From assembly GCA_025517425.1 (NCBI GenBank), contig JAOPJY010000001.1, positions 1,660,217 through 1,724,216 on the forward strand: a stretch of DNA of 64,000 bases. The letters run 5' to 3'. Under the pieces are notes generated by a model. It made no database searches, had not been told where the DNA came from, and worked only from the letters and a program-made list of their open reading frames with translations. Every line of letters begins with the position of its first letter. The stretch's first letter is position 1. Shown here piece after piece: positions 11,001 through 17,298 of this stretch. A program made the translations under genes and the position numbers. Origin of the DNA: Halobacteria archaeon AArc-dxtr1 (lineage in GTDB: Archaea > Halobacteriota > Halobacteria > Halobacteriales > Natrialbaceae).

Positions 11001-14000
11001 ACTGTTGCCGTCGATCCGTAGGTTCTCACCCCCATCGATGTAAATTCCGCGGTCGGACTGCGAAATCTTGTTTTCGAGAATCTCGACGGAGTCCACCGAA
11101 ATAACGTCCACGCCCCGCTGGTCGGTCTCGATTTCGTTGCCCGAGACCGTTGTGGTTTCTTCGAACGATGAAACGTGTTCTTGTCTGATCGAAATTCCTG
11201 CATACGAACCGTCTTCGATCCTGTTGTCGGTGATCGATGCCCCGTCGCTGTCGACCACGTAGATCGCCCGATCAGACTCGGTTATCACGTTCTGCTCGAT
11301 CGTTGCGTCCGTGGAGCTCCAGACGCTAATCGAGCCGGATATACCGCCGTGGCTTGTCTGTGTAGTCGCTAACTCGTTATCGGCGATGGTCACGCCCGCA
11401 CTGTGAACGACCTGAATCCCGGAGATCACGCCGTCGATATCGAGTCCGGAGACGGTCGCGTTCTCGACGTCAACGAGGATTATCTGTCCGGGGTTCTCAG
11501 GAATCGTCGGGTCGCTGACGCCGGCCGCGTAGAACAGGTCGTCCTCGCCGACGGTGTTTCCGGACATCTCGTGTGGCTGCTCGTCGAGATTTTCGGGAAC
11601 GCCGTCGAAACGAACGCCGGTGGCGAACTGGTTGTCAGTGACCGTGACGTTGATCGCATCGTCGAGCACGAGGTCGACTTCAGTCCCCGAAAACTCGTTG
11701 TCACGGACGATCGTATCGTCACCCGCGTGTGGGATTGCCTGGGAGATGTCGCGGAAGGTGTTCCCCTCGATGACCGTCCCGTCCATGGAGCTAGTACCGG
11801 CCCGGAGGATCCCCCATTCGGCACCTTCGATCGTATTGTCCGCCACGACCGTACCGCTCCGGACCTGGATGGCGATGCCGTCTGTTGCCGTTACGTTGTT
11901 CTGGCGTATTTCCCCGTCTCCAACAACAATTCCGTCGGCGTTACTCGTGACGGTGTTGTTGACGATGGCAACGTTGGACCAGTCGGTTCCAAGTTTGATT
12001 CCTGTCCCCGAGTTGTCCGCGATGGAGTTGTTTTCAATGACTACATTATCACTGCCATACCAACCGTCATCGTACGTAATCCCGTCTACGTTCCCGCTGA
12101 TCACGTTGCCTTCGATAGTGAATCCATCGTTGTGCTGAGTGAGATAGAGGCCACTCACGTCGTTGTCGACGAGAGTACTATTTCGAAGTGTGAACTCATC
12201 GCCATTGACGAAGACTGCCCCGTCTCCGCCGGAATACCCCTCGATCCGGAACCCATCGACGGTCACGTCGTCAGACTCTACTCTGATCGCACCCTCGAGT
12301 CCGTCGGTGCCGTCGAGCACGGCTCCCCGCTCAACCACCGACCGCAGCGTCAGTTCCTTGTCGATCGTCAGCGACTCCTCGTAGGTGCCGTTCCCGACGA
12401 AGACCGTGTCGCCCGGCTGGGCTGCGTCGATCGCGTCCTGGATGCTGTCGCCATCCTGAACGCCGTCGACGAGCACCTCAACCGTACTGACCGATTGACC
12501 ATCGACCTCGAGATGGTACGTACCCGCCTCGGCGAGCGAAACGCTCAATCGCTCGGTCACGGTGCTCTCGCCGTCGACGTCGAGATTCCTGGTGTCGTTC
12601 GCGACTTCGATTCCCCCGTCGTCGTAGGCGACGAGTTCGCTCTCGACGCTCTCTCGATTCTGGTGGAGGTTCTCGTATCGAACGTCGACGCTCGCCTCGC
12701 CCGCTGCGCTCGGATCGAGAGGTGCTTCAACGCCGCTTATGATCGAGGCCTGGAGGCGGTTCGTTTCGGTCACGTAGATCGGCTCACCGTCCGGTAATAC
12801 CTCGATTGTGCCGATCTCTTCGTCTTCGATGTAGGCCGTATAGGTTCCGGGTTCGTCGATCGGATCGGTGACAAAAATATAGGTCTCTTTTTCACCGTTC
12901 ACAGGTCCTTCTGCATCCACGAACGCGACGTCTTCGCGATCGTCGAACGCCGGCCCATCAAGCGAGAGAGTCGTGTTCTCATCGGTATACTCCCCGAGGT
13001 TCATCGCCTCGTAGGAGACCTGTATTTGATTGCCCTCCAGTCGCGTGTCGAAAAACGGCAGCACGGACCGGAAAATCGGGTCGTTCTCGTCGACGACGGT
13101 GAGTGTCCCACTCTCTTCGTCGTTGATTCCGAGGGCGTATTCGCCGCTCTCGCTTGGCGCGGTCAGCGGCAGTTCGACCGTTTTCGTGCCGTAGGCGGGC
13201 ACCTCGACGGTCCGGCTAACCTGCAGATCGTCCTCGAGTTGGAGGGTAACGGTCGCCGACGTGGTCGGATCCCAGTCGTTTCTGACCGTGGCCGTGACCG
13301 TTAGTTCATCTTCGACAAACGCACCCCCATCGAACTCGACATCAACGACTCTGGGGTCGGAATCCGGAATATCGCCGGTCCACTGGTGGTGATTGTTCTG
13401 CCCACCGAGCATGACGCGTGAGTCGCTACTCGAACCCGAGACGCCCGCATTAATTGCGATGATACGCTCGTCGCCGCTCGTGACGGCGGCGTACGCCACG
13501 CCATCCACGACGATTACGTTGCTTCGGTCACCGGTCTCGACTGACCAGAGTTCAGTTCCATCCTTCGGGTCGAGCGCTCTGAACGCTTCCGAATCGGTGG
13601 TTTGTGGTACGAAGAGCGTACCGTCGGCGACCGTTGGCGCGTCGGCTACTGCATCGTTGTCCGACCAGCGTTCGGTTCCATCGGCCGCCTTGAGCGCATA
13701 CAACCCATCCTGACCAACGTAGACTGTTGACTCGCCACCTTCACCGGAAACTGTTGGCGATGAAGGTGTTGTTAGAAGCGCCGGTTGCGGATCATCGAAC
13801 TCAACTTCCCACTCCGTCTCACCGGTTTCTTCGTCAATAGCTACGGTGAACAGCTCATAGTCGTCTGGATCAGGATCATTCGAACCAAGGCCTTCCGTAT
13901 AGCTGAAATAGACAAGACCATCTACAATAGTTGGCTCCGTCACCGCACCGCGGTCCTGGAGAGTACCTATCTCGTCCCACGTCCACTGTTCGTCCCCTTT

Positions 14001-14855
14001 CCCTGCGTCGACAGCGATCATCCCGTCCGAGGTGACGTAATAGACGGTTCCGTTGTTGAACGTTGGTCCGGCGTAGACTTGGCTGTTGGTCTCGATGGAC
14101 CAGTTCTCATCACCTGTCTCGGCATCGAGGGAGAGAACCGTGCCTGAGGATTGGTCAGACCAGCTGACGTACACACCCCCGTCACCGACCGACTGGTACC
14201 CGGTCGAGCTTATCGCGTCTTCGTCGGACTCGACGTGCCACTCGATCGCTCCGAGTTCCAAATCGAGTGCCCAAACGCCGTCGGAACCAGAGACATACAC
14301 AGTCCCGTCGACGACCGTCGGCGACCCACGGGCAGAAATCTCTGTCGCCCACCGTTCCTCACCGGTGCCGACATCGTACGCCACGACGCGATCGGACGCT
14401 ACGATAACGAGAATGCCGTCAACTACCGTCGGAGCTGCGTCGCTCTCTAGTGACTCGTCGGCCTCCCAGAGGATCTCACCTTCCTCAGCGTCGAATGTTG
14501 TCGGTGAGACCCGATCGTTCGGCCCTGCATCGTTTTCATCCTCGTTCGCCGTCGTATCGTCTGATCCGTCATCCGCGGAGTCAGAGTCACTCTCTTCGTC
14601 GTCAGGTTCAGGTTCGGCGGGTTCCAAATCTAACGTAGGACCATCTTCGCCGTCTGATATCTCTTCATTGACCCCATCAATATCCGCTGACTTGAGTTCC
14701 TCAGAATTATCAGTCAATCCACCATCTTCGACGCTTGAGGGCCCTATAGCACCAACCGGCACCATAATCGATCCAACCATCAGCACCGAAAACAGAATCG
14801 CAAACACCTGCACTCGACCGAATCGTCGACTCTCTTGGGAGGACCGTCGTTGCAT
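2046..14855 (-). CDS. Giant secreted PGF-CTERM surface protein (about 4,269 aa)
   Basis: One uninterrupted frame encodes a modular extracellular protein. Approximate order: Sec signal peptide (residues 1-37, ending near VPVGAIG); Asp/Glu-rich linker (45-120); PQQ-type beta-propeller with repeated TVVDGTVYV blades (125-490); CARDB/Ig-like domains (500-795); a NosD-like right-handed beta-helix (800-1450); a CARDB domain; a second beta-helix (1550-1940); about six CARDB domains (2060-2720); nine ~101-aa repeats (2725-3635); further Ig-like domains; an acidic linker; and a PGF-CTERM tail (PGFGVLTVLVTIGTLLLG then basic residues). The tail marks it for archaeosortase A processing and lipid anchoring at the S-layer. 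An in-frame GTG lies four codons earlier, but the TATA box position favours ATG 14855. Adhesion, a mucin-like coat or polysaccharide binding are plausible roles; none is proven. Confidence 0.9.
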   Translation of the reverse strand: MQRRSSQESRRFGRVQVFAILFSVLMVGSIMVPVGAIGPSSVEDGGLTDNSEELKSADIDGVNEEISDGEDGPTLDLEPAEPEPDDEESDSDSADDGSDDTTANEDENDAGPNDRVSPTTFDAEEGEILWEADESLESDAAPTVVDGILVIVASDRVVAYDVGTGEERWATEISARGSPTVVDGTVYVSGSDGVWALDLELGAIEWHVESDEDAISSTGYQSVGDGGVYVSWSDQSSGTVLSLDAETGDENWSIETNSQVYAGPTFNNGTVYYVTSDGMIAVDAGKGDEQWTWDEIGTLQDRGAVTEPTIVDGLVYFSYTEGLGSNDPDPDDYELFTVAIDEETGETEWEVEFDDPQPALLTTPSSPTVSGEGGESTVYVGQDGLYALKAADGTERWSDNDAVADAPTVADGTLFVPQTTDSEAFRALDPKDGTELWSVETGDRSNVIVVDGVAYAAVTSGDERIIAINAGVSGSSSDSRVMLGGQNNHHQWTGDIPDSDPRVVDVEFDGGAFVEDELTVTATVRNDWDPTTSATVTLQLEDDLQVSRTVEVPAYGTKTVELPLTAPSESGEYALGINDEESGTLTVVDENDPIFRSVLPFFDTRLEGNQIQVSYEAMNLGEYTDENTTLSLDGPAFDDREDVAFVDAEGPVNGEKETYIFVTDPIDEPGTYTAYIEDEEIGTIEVLPDGEPIYVTETNRLQASIISGVEAPLDPSAAGEASVDVRYENLHQNRESVESELVAYDDGGIEVANDTRNLDVDGESTVTERLSVSLAEAGTYHLEVDGQSVSTVEVLVDGVQDGDSIQDAIDAAQPGDTVFVGNGTYEESLTIDKELTLRSVVERGAVLDGTDGLEGAIRVESDDVTVDGFRIEGYSGGDGAVFVNGDEFTLRNSTLVDNDVSGLYLTQHNDGFTIEGNVISGNVDGITYDDGWYGSDNVVIENNSIADNSGTGIKLGTDWSNVAIVNNTVTSNADGIVVGDGEIRQNNVTATDGIAIQVRSGTVVADNTIEGAEWGILRAGTSSMDGTVIEGNTFRDISQAIPHAGDDTIVRDNEFSGTEVDLVLDDAINVTVTDNQFATGVRFDGVPENLDEQPHEMSGNTVGEDDLFYAAGVSDPTIPENPGQIILVDVENATVSGLDIDGVISGIQVVHSAGVTIADNELATTQTSHGGISGSISVWSSTDATIEQNVITESDRAIYVVDSDGASITDNRIEDGSYAGISIRQEHVSSFEETTTVSGNEIETDQRGVDVISVDSVEILENKISQSDRGIYIDGGENLRIDGNSIENADSGGIRIGIPRSAAPVSSVDDVEVTNNVITGSGGHGIEVDGRDGTTIESNTVIDNADRGIFVDFGSDAGSIHSNDVRNNDVGLYLFARNDDVVAIHDNAIAGNDQGLVYDGHGTLNATNNWWGHESGPSGEGDGDGDSVGENIDYEPFLNENPIGAPPLEAYFDVVIDDMNSPVDTGEDLEVTVTVTNVGEKTGTQTISLEDFDGTVVDTKERTLDGGEDETLALTWTTDTDNVGSGEVTVKSQDDIATAPVSVTHDGPVTITESTTITTPGTYLLDEDLTKDSTAIVIDANDVVFDGQGHTIQGADVDGSQYGIHVDGADNVTLTDVTIDGWDTGLYFSGSDGVVTDVLVENGGTGAEFANAHNNEVTNLVTRHNDYRGLEVGSGWQGYSHDNVFTNVTAYQNEAQQSALSPGAVQVRSGSTGNVFVGLDSSSSQAGLTTFGSGNTFVDVTADDNSMYGLNLESNVGNEFENVSVSGNGWNGIVVDDSSGNVLRDVTASGNYGEGIYLIGDSRSNEPVVHNEFHGVTATENEGSGIGLTAADDSTFTDVTLIDNTGSSLSLVRQSSGNTFTNVTVIGGTWDAVHVASSENYNNAFEDVTIDGSPTGMVIYGENTTVSNLTVTDVEGADVLLDGESDTTLDRLTLGDATVTVVGNGVQLNAAAGSGTGPDGFDSLSRYVEVTSLDDDAALAELRIYYDAADLGDLDESTLGIWRYDGTWHAPGDEPYESGVDANEGYVYATGVTGFSTFGVFGELDDVPDPDPEPASFDVTIDGTADPVVAGEDLLVTATVENTGDEDGTQTVELVADGTVLDEIDVTLTGGESETVTLVWATSTGDAGDAITIVVESDDSEASTDVTVEAAYADLTVVDGTLDRSDVEVGESVTISAEVTNDGTIAGDETISLEIDGVVADDATVSVAPGTTETVTFEHVFADAGEYAVTIGGTAVDTVTVAPPPASFDVLIESTDAPVVAGEPLSTVATVENLGGIESSQTIELVVDGTVVDTVAVSLDGGERETVTLVWATEAEDAGDVSVVVRSDDDEAAAAATVEAAYADLVVVDGTIDPDSVLVDETVTVLAEVTNDGTVSGTRTLTLATSDVSVANETVTVDAGTTETIAFEHAFGAAGEYDLTVDGAPIGTVAVAEPASFDVTIENTTTPVVAGEELDVTTTLTNTGDISATQPIELVVDGTVVDAIDVSLDGGEHETVTLVWATEAEDAGDVSVVVRSDDDEAATATTVEAAYADLVIVDGTVDPTAVTVGDSVAVVVEVTNDGTVAGNEELDFEVDGVPVDAETISVEPGATGTVTFEHAFDEAGEHDLTVNGTAVGTVAVADPDASVLVYGASADRETVGIDESVTVSVDFFNSGDQPGIETLVLDVDGEAVDEATVFVESGITRDGGTLSWTPAPGDIPDEGESAEVTLSVNGFVVETVTIENQFSDVQVIAASLSETDVIQGEEVYAIGSIYQDGTAEGPETIDLVAIDQETGDEIHLGSQEVTLSPGFYHLGALNITAALEEPGIYDLELGDRSAGTVEVEPAVSDIQVIAASTSEIELIEGEEAYTVGSIYQAGNVEETETIDLVAIDQDTGEEIVLGSQDVTLSPGFYHLGAINITFAPEPGTYDLELGDRSAGTVEVEPGESDIQVIAASTSEIELIEGEEAYTVGSIYQSGNVEGTETIELTATNTETNETEIIGSQEVTLSPGFYHLGALNISFAPEESGTYDLELGDRSAGTVEVEAAESDIQVIAASTSELELIEGEEAYTVGSIYQAGNVEGTETIDLVAIDQDTGEETDMGSQEVTLSPGFYHLGALNITFAPDEPGTYDLELGGQNAGAIDVEPAVSDIQVIAASPDGYNLTVGEEVNVIGSVYQAGNIEGTQEISLNATHRGTNETVSVGSQEVTLSSGFYHLGALNISFTPEEAGTYDLELGGRDAGSVSVEQSLSDIQVVGSSVADVELIEGEHTSVTGSIYQAGEEGGTETIELTATNTETNETDVVGSQDVTLDPGFYHLGAINITFEPHAPGTYDLHLGERYAGWVEVEAAESDIQVIAASTSEIELIEGEEAYTVGSIYQSGNVEGTETIELTATNTETNETEIIGSQEVTLSPGFYHLGALNISFAPEESGTYDLELGDRSAGTVEVEAAESDIQVIAASTSEIEVLEGEELYVVGSIYQAGNVEGTETIDLVAIDQDTGEEMVLGSQEVTLAPGFYHLGALNVTATIDDPGVYDLKLGDRDAGELDVTEAYSDVQVIAASSSEIEIALGQELHVVGSIYQAGNVEGTETIELVAIDQDSGEEFVVDSQEVTLAPGFYHLGALNITFQPEQTGAYELRLGDRYAGTVEVVEPTVDPSITNVEGYSDGYDLDLEADAVYASEDTTVTIDVESDFDLEEATLLVSSMQTTYSVGVDATHDGSDRWTAEIPLDALPDDGAYEVSVIAVDEQGNAGMDAADELLVIDRNTPSMSVTIEDVDGDSATVVVESDEPLSDVPDVSAVVVHDDGSTSPVTVTLDGTSNSDQLFTGTIEFEESGEYVVTATGTDRAGNVGSNDVSTVINTGFTIGDGEIVIDETGTTITFDVIEEAEQAILAEELFLALSENSVNTNLGAGELGVGFLTAQLDGFIDYHMESGTIESATVSMAIDEHELDDGASVDDVGLYHLDETSGDWNAVDSTVTYYDDDPFVVADVTRFSTYGALVIDEEPPEIVDVSPADGTSLDAETEEITVGFEYEDALSGVDVGAVALTVNGEDVTDGENAQITGSVAEYTFDVAPGESYVAEITVADNAGNVASAETAFEVEDEVDPTPDEPPEIVDVSPADGTSLDAETEEITVGFEYEGVSSTADGAVALTVNGEDVTDDENAQITDSVAQYVLAVAPGESYAATLTILAEDGSDVTAETSFAVEDAVPDDDEDDSDGTDDASDDERADGDGVDRSADDSRTATGDDSADDDSVPGFGVLTVLVTIGTLLLGRSLVRTRRKKNARS
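3960..6690 (-). repeat. Nine tandem ~303-bp (101-aa) domain repeats in the giant gene
   Basis: Nine consecutive units each begin S-D-[IV]-Q-V-[IV], carry GSIYQ.GN, then GSQ[ED]VTLSPGFYHLGA.N, then YDLELG and AG..EVE. They look like CARDB/Ig-type beta-sandwiches. The third and seventh copies in protein order (DNA about 5770-6070 and 4560-4860) are identical in protein sequence and differ at only a few synonymous bases, which points to recent duplication or gene conversion. Confidence 0.92.
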
Positions 14856-14875
14856 GCTGAGGGTCACACGTAAAT

Positions 14876-14885
14876 GAGTATAATC
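14876..14885 (-). promoter_or_regulatory. TATA box of the giant surface-protein gene
   Basis: Read on the minus strand, GATTATACTC is centred about 26 nt before the ATG at 14855. This is the canonical spacing for a leaderless haloarchaeal mRNA and rules against the GTG at 14867, which would be only about 14 nt away. Confidence 0.6.
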
Positions 14886-14890
14886 TATCG

Positions 14891-14928
14891 CTTACCATTC
14901 GGTGCCGACCCACTTACCGTTCGGTAAG
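14891..14928. promoter_or_regulatory. Palindromic operator candidate upstream of the giant gene
   Basis: CTTACCGTTCGGTAAG at 14913-14928 has 7-base inverted arms (CTTACCG/CGGTAAG). A direct half-copy, CTTACCATTCGG, lies at 14891-14902. The pair sits just upstream of the minus-strand TATA box, where archaeal activators usually bind, and between the giant gene and the HxlR-receiver-HalX regulator gene. Which protein binds it is inference. Confidence 0.5.
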
Positions 14929-15001
14929 TAAACCAGTCGCGATCCGAACGTCGAGCAAAGCCGCTCGAAACCCACCGAACTCCCCAGAATCACCGACCGA
15001 A

Positions 15002-15826
15002 TCACTCGCCGTCGCGTTCCGATGCGAGGGCCACGATCCGGTCTTCGAGTGCGGCAAAGCGCTCGTCACCGTCGAGCACGGCCTCCGAGACGTTCTCCTG
15101 CAGGGCGTTTCGTTTCGCACAGAGTGCGTGGTACTCACGCTCGAGGGCATCCTCTCCGTACCGATCCACCTGCGTCATGACGATCTCGCCGAGGGCTGTC
15201 TTCGAGAGAGGTTTTCGAACCACGGCGTCACAGTCGAGATCCAGTACCGACAGACCGATCCGCCCAGTCCGTAACGCGACGAACCGACAGTCCGGACTCG
15301 CGCCGTCGATCAACCCCGAGATCTCGAGGTGGGCGGTTCCAGGGAGGTGCGTGTCGGAGAGGAGGACCGTCGTGCGCTCGTCGACGGCCTCGACGAGTTC
15401 CTCGCGGTCGTGAGCGCGCCGGACAGTGTAGCTCTCGTCGAACCACCGCCTGACGATGTCGGTGAACCGGCGGTCCTCGTCGGCGACGACGAGCGTGGGC
15501 CGGTCGGTGACCAGGTGTCGCTCACCCCAGTCTTCAAGGCTGTCGAAGACGGCCTCGAGTTCGCGACCCGCTTCGGAGAGTGTGTACTCGACGCGCAGTG
15601 GGGACTCGGAGACGACCGTGCGTTGGACGACGCCGGCGTCGATAAGCGCCTCGAGACGCTGTGTCAAGACCTTCGCGGAGACCCCGGGGACGGCGGACTC
15701 GAGAGAGGAAAAGCCGAGGGGCCCCTCGGCGTCGAGCGCCCGGACGATCCGGGTCGTCCACTTCCGCGAAAGCAACGAGAGGGTGGCGACCAAGGCGTCG
15801 CCTCCGTGGTCAGGGCCGGAGGGCAT
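15002..15826 (-). CDS. HxlR-type winged helix fused to receiver and HalX domains
   Basis: This 274-aa regulator joins three domains. Residues ~10-95 are an HxlR-type winged helix (ATLSLLSRKWTTRIVRAL, then GVSAKVLTQRLEALIDAGVV and VEYTLSEAGREL). Residues ~105-225 are a receiver: VVADED acidic pocket, LLSDTHLPG with the probable phospho-Asp, and VVRKPLS with the conserved Lys-Pro. Residues ~228-270 are a HalX helix (EREYHALCAKRNALQE, then ERFAALEDRIVALA). HalX normally follows a receiver alone, and HxlR proteins are normally single-domain, so the fusion is unusual. The start at 15826 matches a TATA-like box about 28 nt upstream; in-frame codons before it are unlikely. Two histidine kinases lie upstream on the same strand and the giant surface-protein gene downstream. 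The DNA site is unknown. Confidence 0.85.
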   Translation of the reverse strand: MPSGPDHGGDALVATLSLLSRKWTTRIVRALDAEGPLGFSSLESAVPGVSAKVLTQRLEALIDAGVVQRTVVSESPLRVEYTLSEAGRELEAVFDSLEDWGERHLVTDRPTLVVADEDRRFTDIVRRWFDESYTVRRAHDREELVEAVDERTTVLLSDTHLPGTAHLEISGLIDGASPDCRFVALRTGRIGLSVLDLDCDAVVRKPLSKTALGEIVMTQVDRYGEDALEREYHALCAKRNALQENVSEAVLDGDERFAALEDRIVALASERDGE

Positions 15827-15849
15827 TACTGAATGGTTCGGGCCGGTGT

Positions 15850-15857
15850 CAATATAC
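15850..15857 (-). promoter_or_regulatory. TATA-like box of the HxlR-receiver-HalX gene
   Basis: GTATATTG on the minus strand is centred about 28 nt before the ATG at 15826. It supports the short form of the regulator and a leaderless transcript separate from the kinase gene upstream. Confidence 0.45.
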
Positions 15858-15965
15858 GTCACGGTCGTAAGCGCGAGTGGGTACGACGGGTGCAGGACAC
15901 GGTCGTGGGTTCGGGTGAGCACGCTAGAGGGTCGACAGCTACCTCGGCACGGTCTCGTGGTGGCC

Positions 15966-17084
15966 TCACTCGTCCGAGTCGGGGGGACGCTCGAGGGAGA
16001 CCACGATACGTGAGTCGCGGTCTACGTGGATGGAGCCACCGACGTGGTCGAGAACGGTCGCGGCGAGATAGAGACCGGTTCCCGTCCGACGGGCCGACTC
16101 CGACGGCGTCTCGTGGTCGTTCAGGAACGCGACCTGGTCGTCGGTGAGCGAGACGCCCTCTCCCCGAATCGTCACGGAGACGGTGTCTTCGACACCGATC
16201 GTTATTCGCGGTCGTGGCTCCTCGGCACCGTGCACCTGGATCGCCTCGGAGAAGAGGTGTTCGAACACCGATCCGAGCATCGGCGTGGCGAGCACCGGGA
16301 CGTCACTGTCGAGACTGTCGAGCGTGAACGCCACCGACGGATGAGCGGCGGTATACCGATCGACTTCGGTTTCGAGGATAGCGTCGATGGATCGGGCCTC
16401 GAGGTCTTCCTCGGAGGTGCTTTCGATCAGCGAGACCACGTCCGCGGCCGCGTCGGCCAGTTCGACGACGATCTCGAGGGAGTGGATCAGTGACTCGGCG
16501 ACGTCACGGTCGGTGGAGGCGCGGTCGGCGCCGCCGTCGTCCGTCAGTTCGCCGGCCCAGCCCATGGAGACGCTCATCTCCCGCTGGAGATCGTGGCCGA
16601 TGATCCGCCCGAGCAGTGCCAGACGGCGGTTCGTCTCGAGCAGTTCGAGTTCGTGGCGCTTTCGCTCGATCGCGTAACGAATCGAGCGGCCGACGGTCTC
16701 GGCGTCGATCCGACCCTTGACGAGGTAGTCCTGAGCGCCCGCCTGAATGGTCTGTGTCCCGATGCGATTCCCGTCGTGGGACGTCAGGGCGATGATCGGG
16801 ACCAGTGGCGCCTGACGGTTGAGCGCGGCGATGGTGTCGGCGCCGCGACTGTCCGGAACCATGAGATCGGAGACGATCACGTCGACGGACGCTCGATCCA
16901 GGACGGCGATGGCCCCCTCCAGGGTGTCGGCGTGGTGCCACTCGCCGACGTCGACGACGGCGTCCCCGCTGGCGGCCGACCCGGAGCCGCGAACGATTCG
17001 CTCGACGAGGGCCGCTTCCGTGGGCGTATCTTCGAGGAGGAGAACGTCGAGCGTTCCGGAGACGACCTCGTCTGCCGTGCTCAC
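15966..17084 (-). CDS. Receiver-histidine kinase hybrid
   Basis: At 372 aa this has an N-terminal receiver (LDVLLLEDTPTEAALVERIV, VIVSDLMVPDS with the phospho-Asp, then AGAQDYLVKG), followed by a kinase core. The dimerisation/phosphoacceptor helix reads LALLGRIIGHDLQREMSV, with His in the position of the usual HDL[RQ]NP box. The ATPase domain is shortened but ends GTGLYLAATVLDHVGG, a G2-type box. There is no membrane segment, so it should be cytoplasmic and may be controlled by phosphorylation of its own receiver. The H-box lacks the usual Asn-Pro, and the N-box region (VFEHLFSEAI) lacks the canonical Asn; catalytic strength is therefore uncertain. It lies between a membrane histidine kinase and the HalX regulator on the same strand, which suggests a phosphorelay. 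Confidence 0.82.
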   Translation of the reverse strand: MSTADEVVSGTLDVLLLEDTPTEAALVERIVRGSGSAASGDAVVDVGEWHHADTLEGAIAVLDRASVDVIVSDLMVPDSRGADTIAALNRQAPLVPIIALTSHDGNRIGTQTIQAGAQDYLVKGRIDAETVGRSIRYAIERKRHELELLETNRRLALLGRIIGHDLQREMSVSMGWAGELTDDGGADRASTDRDVAESLIHSLEIVVELADAAADVVSLIESTSEEDLEARSIDAILETEVDRYTAAHPSVAFTLDSLDSDVPVLATPMLGSVFEHLFSEAIQVHGAEEPRPRITIGVEDTVSVTIRGEGVSLTDDQVAFLNDHETPSESARRTGTGLYLAATVLDHVGGSIHVDRDSRIVVSLERPPDSDE

Positions 17085-17298
17085 GCCACCTCACCCACCA
17101 TCGCGGGACGGAACCGATTCGACGACTGCCCCACCGAACTGGTCAGTCTCACCCTCGACCCTTGTTCACAGGTGAAACTATCTCTTTCGCAGATTGACCC
17201 GTGGACACAGCGCGTCGACCGTTGCAGCCGAGAGCGGTACGTAAGTAGGGAGCCGAATCGGTAGCCCCACTGGTGCCGAAACCGACACCCTCGGTCGA

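Noticed and set aside
3133-13700. Many plus-strand frames of up to 810 codons opposite the giant gene
   Set aside because: They are antisense shadows of a repetitive high-GC gene; their repeats follow the minus-strand protein repeats and none shows a known domain.
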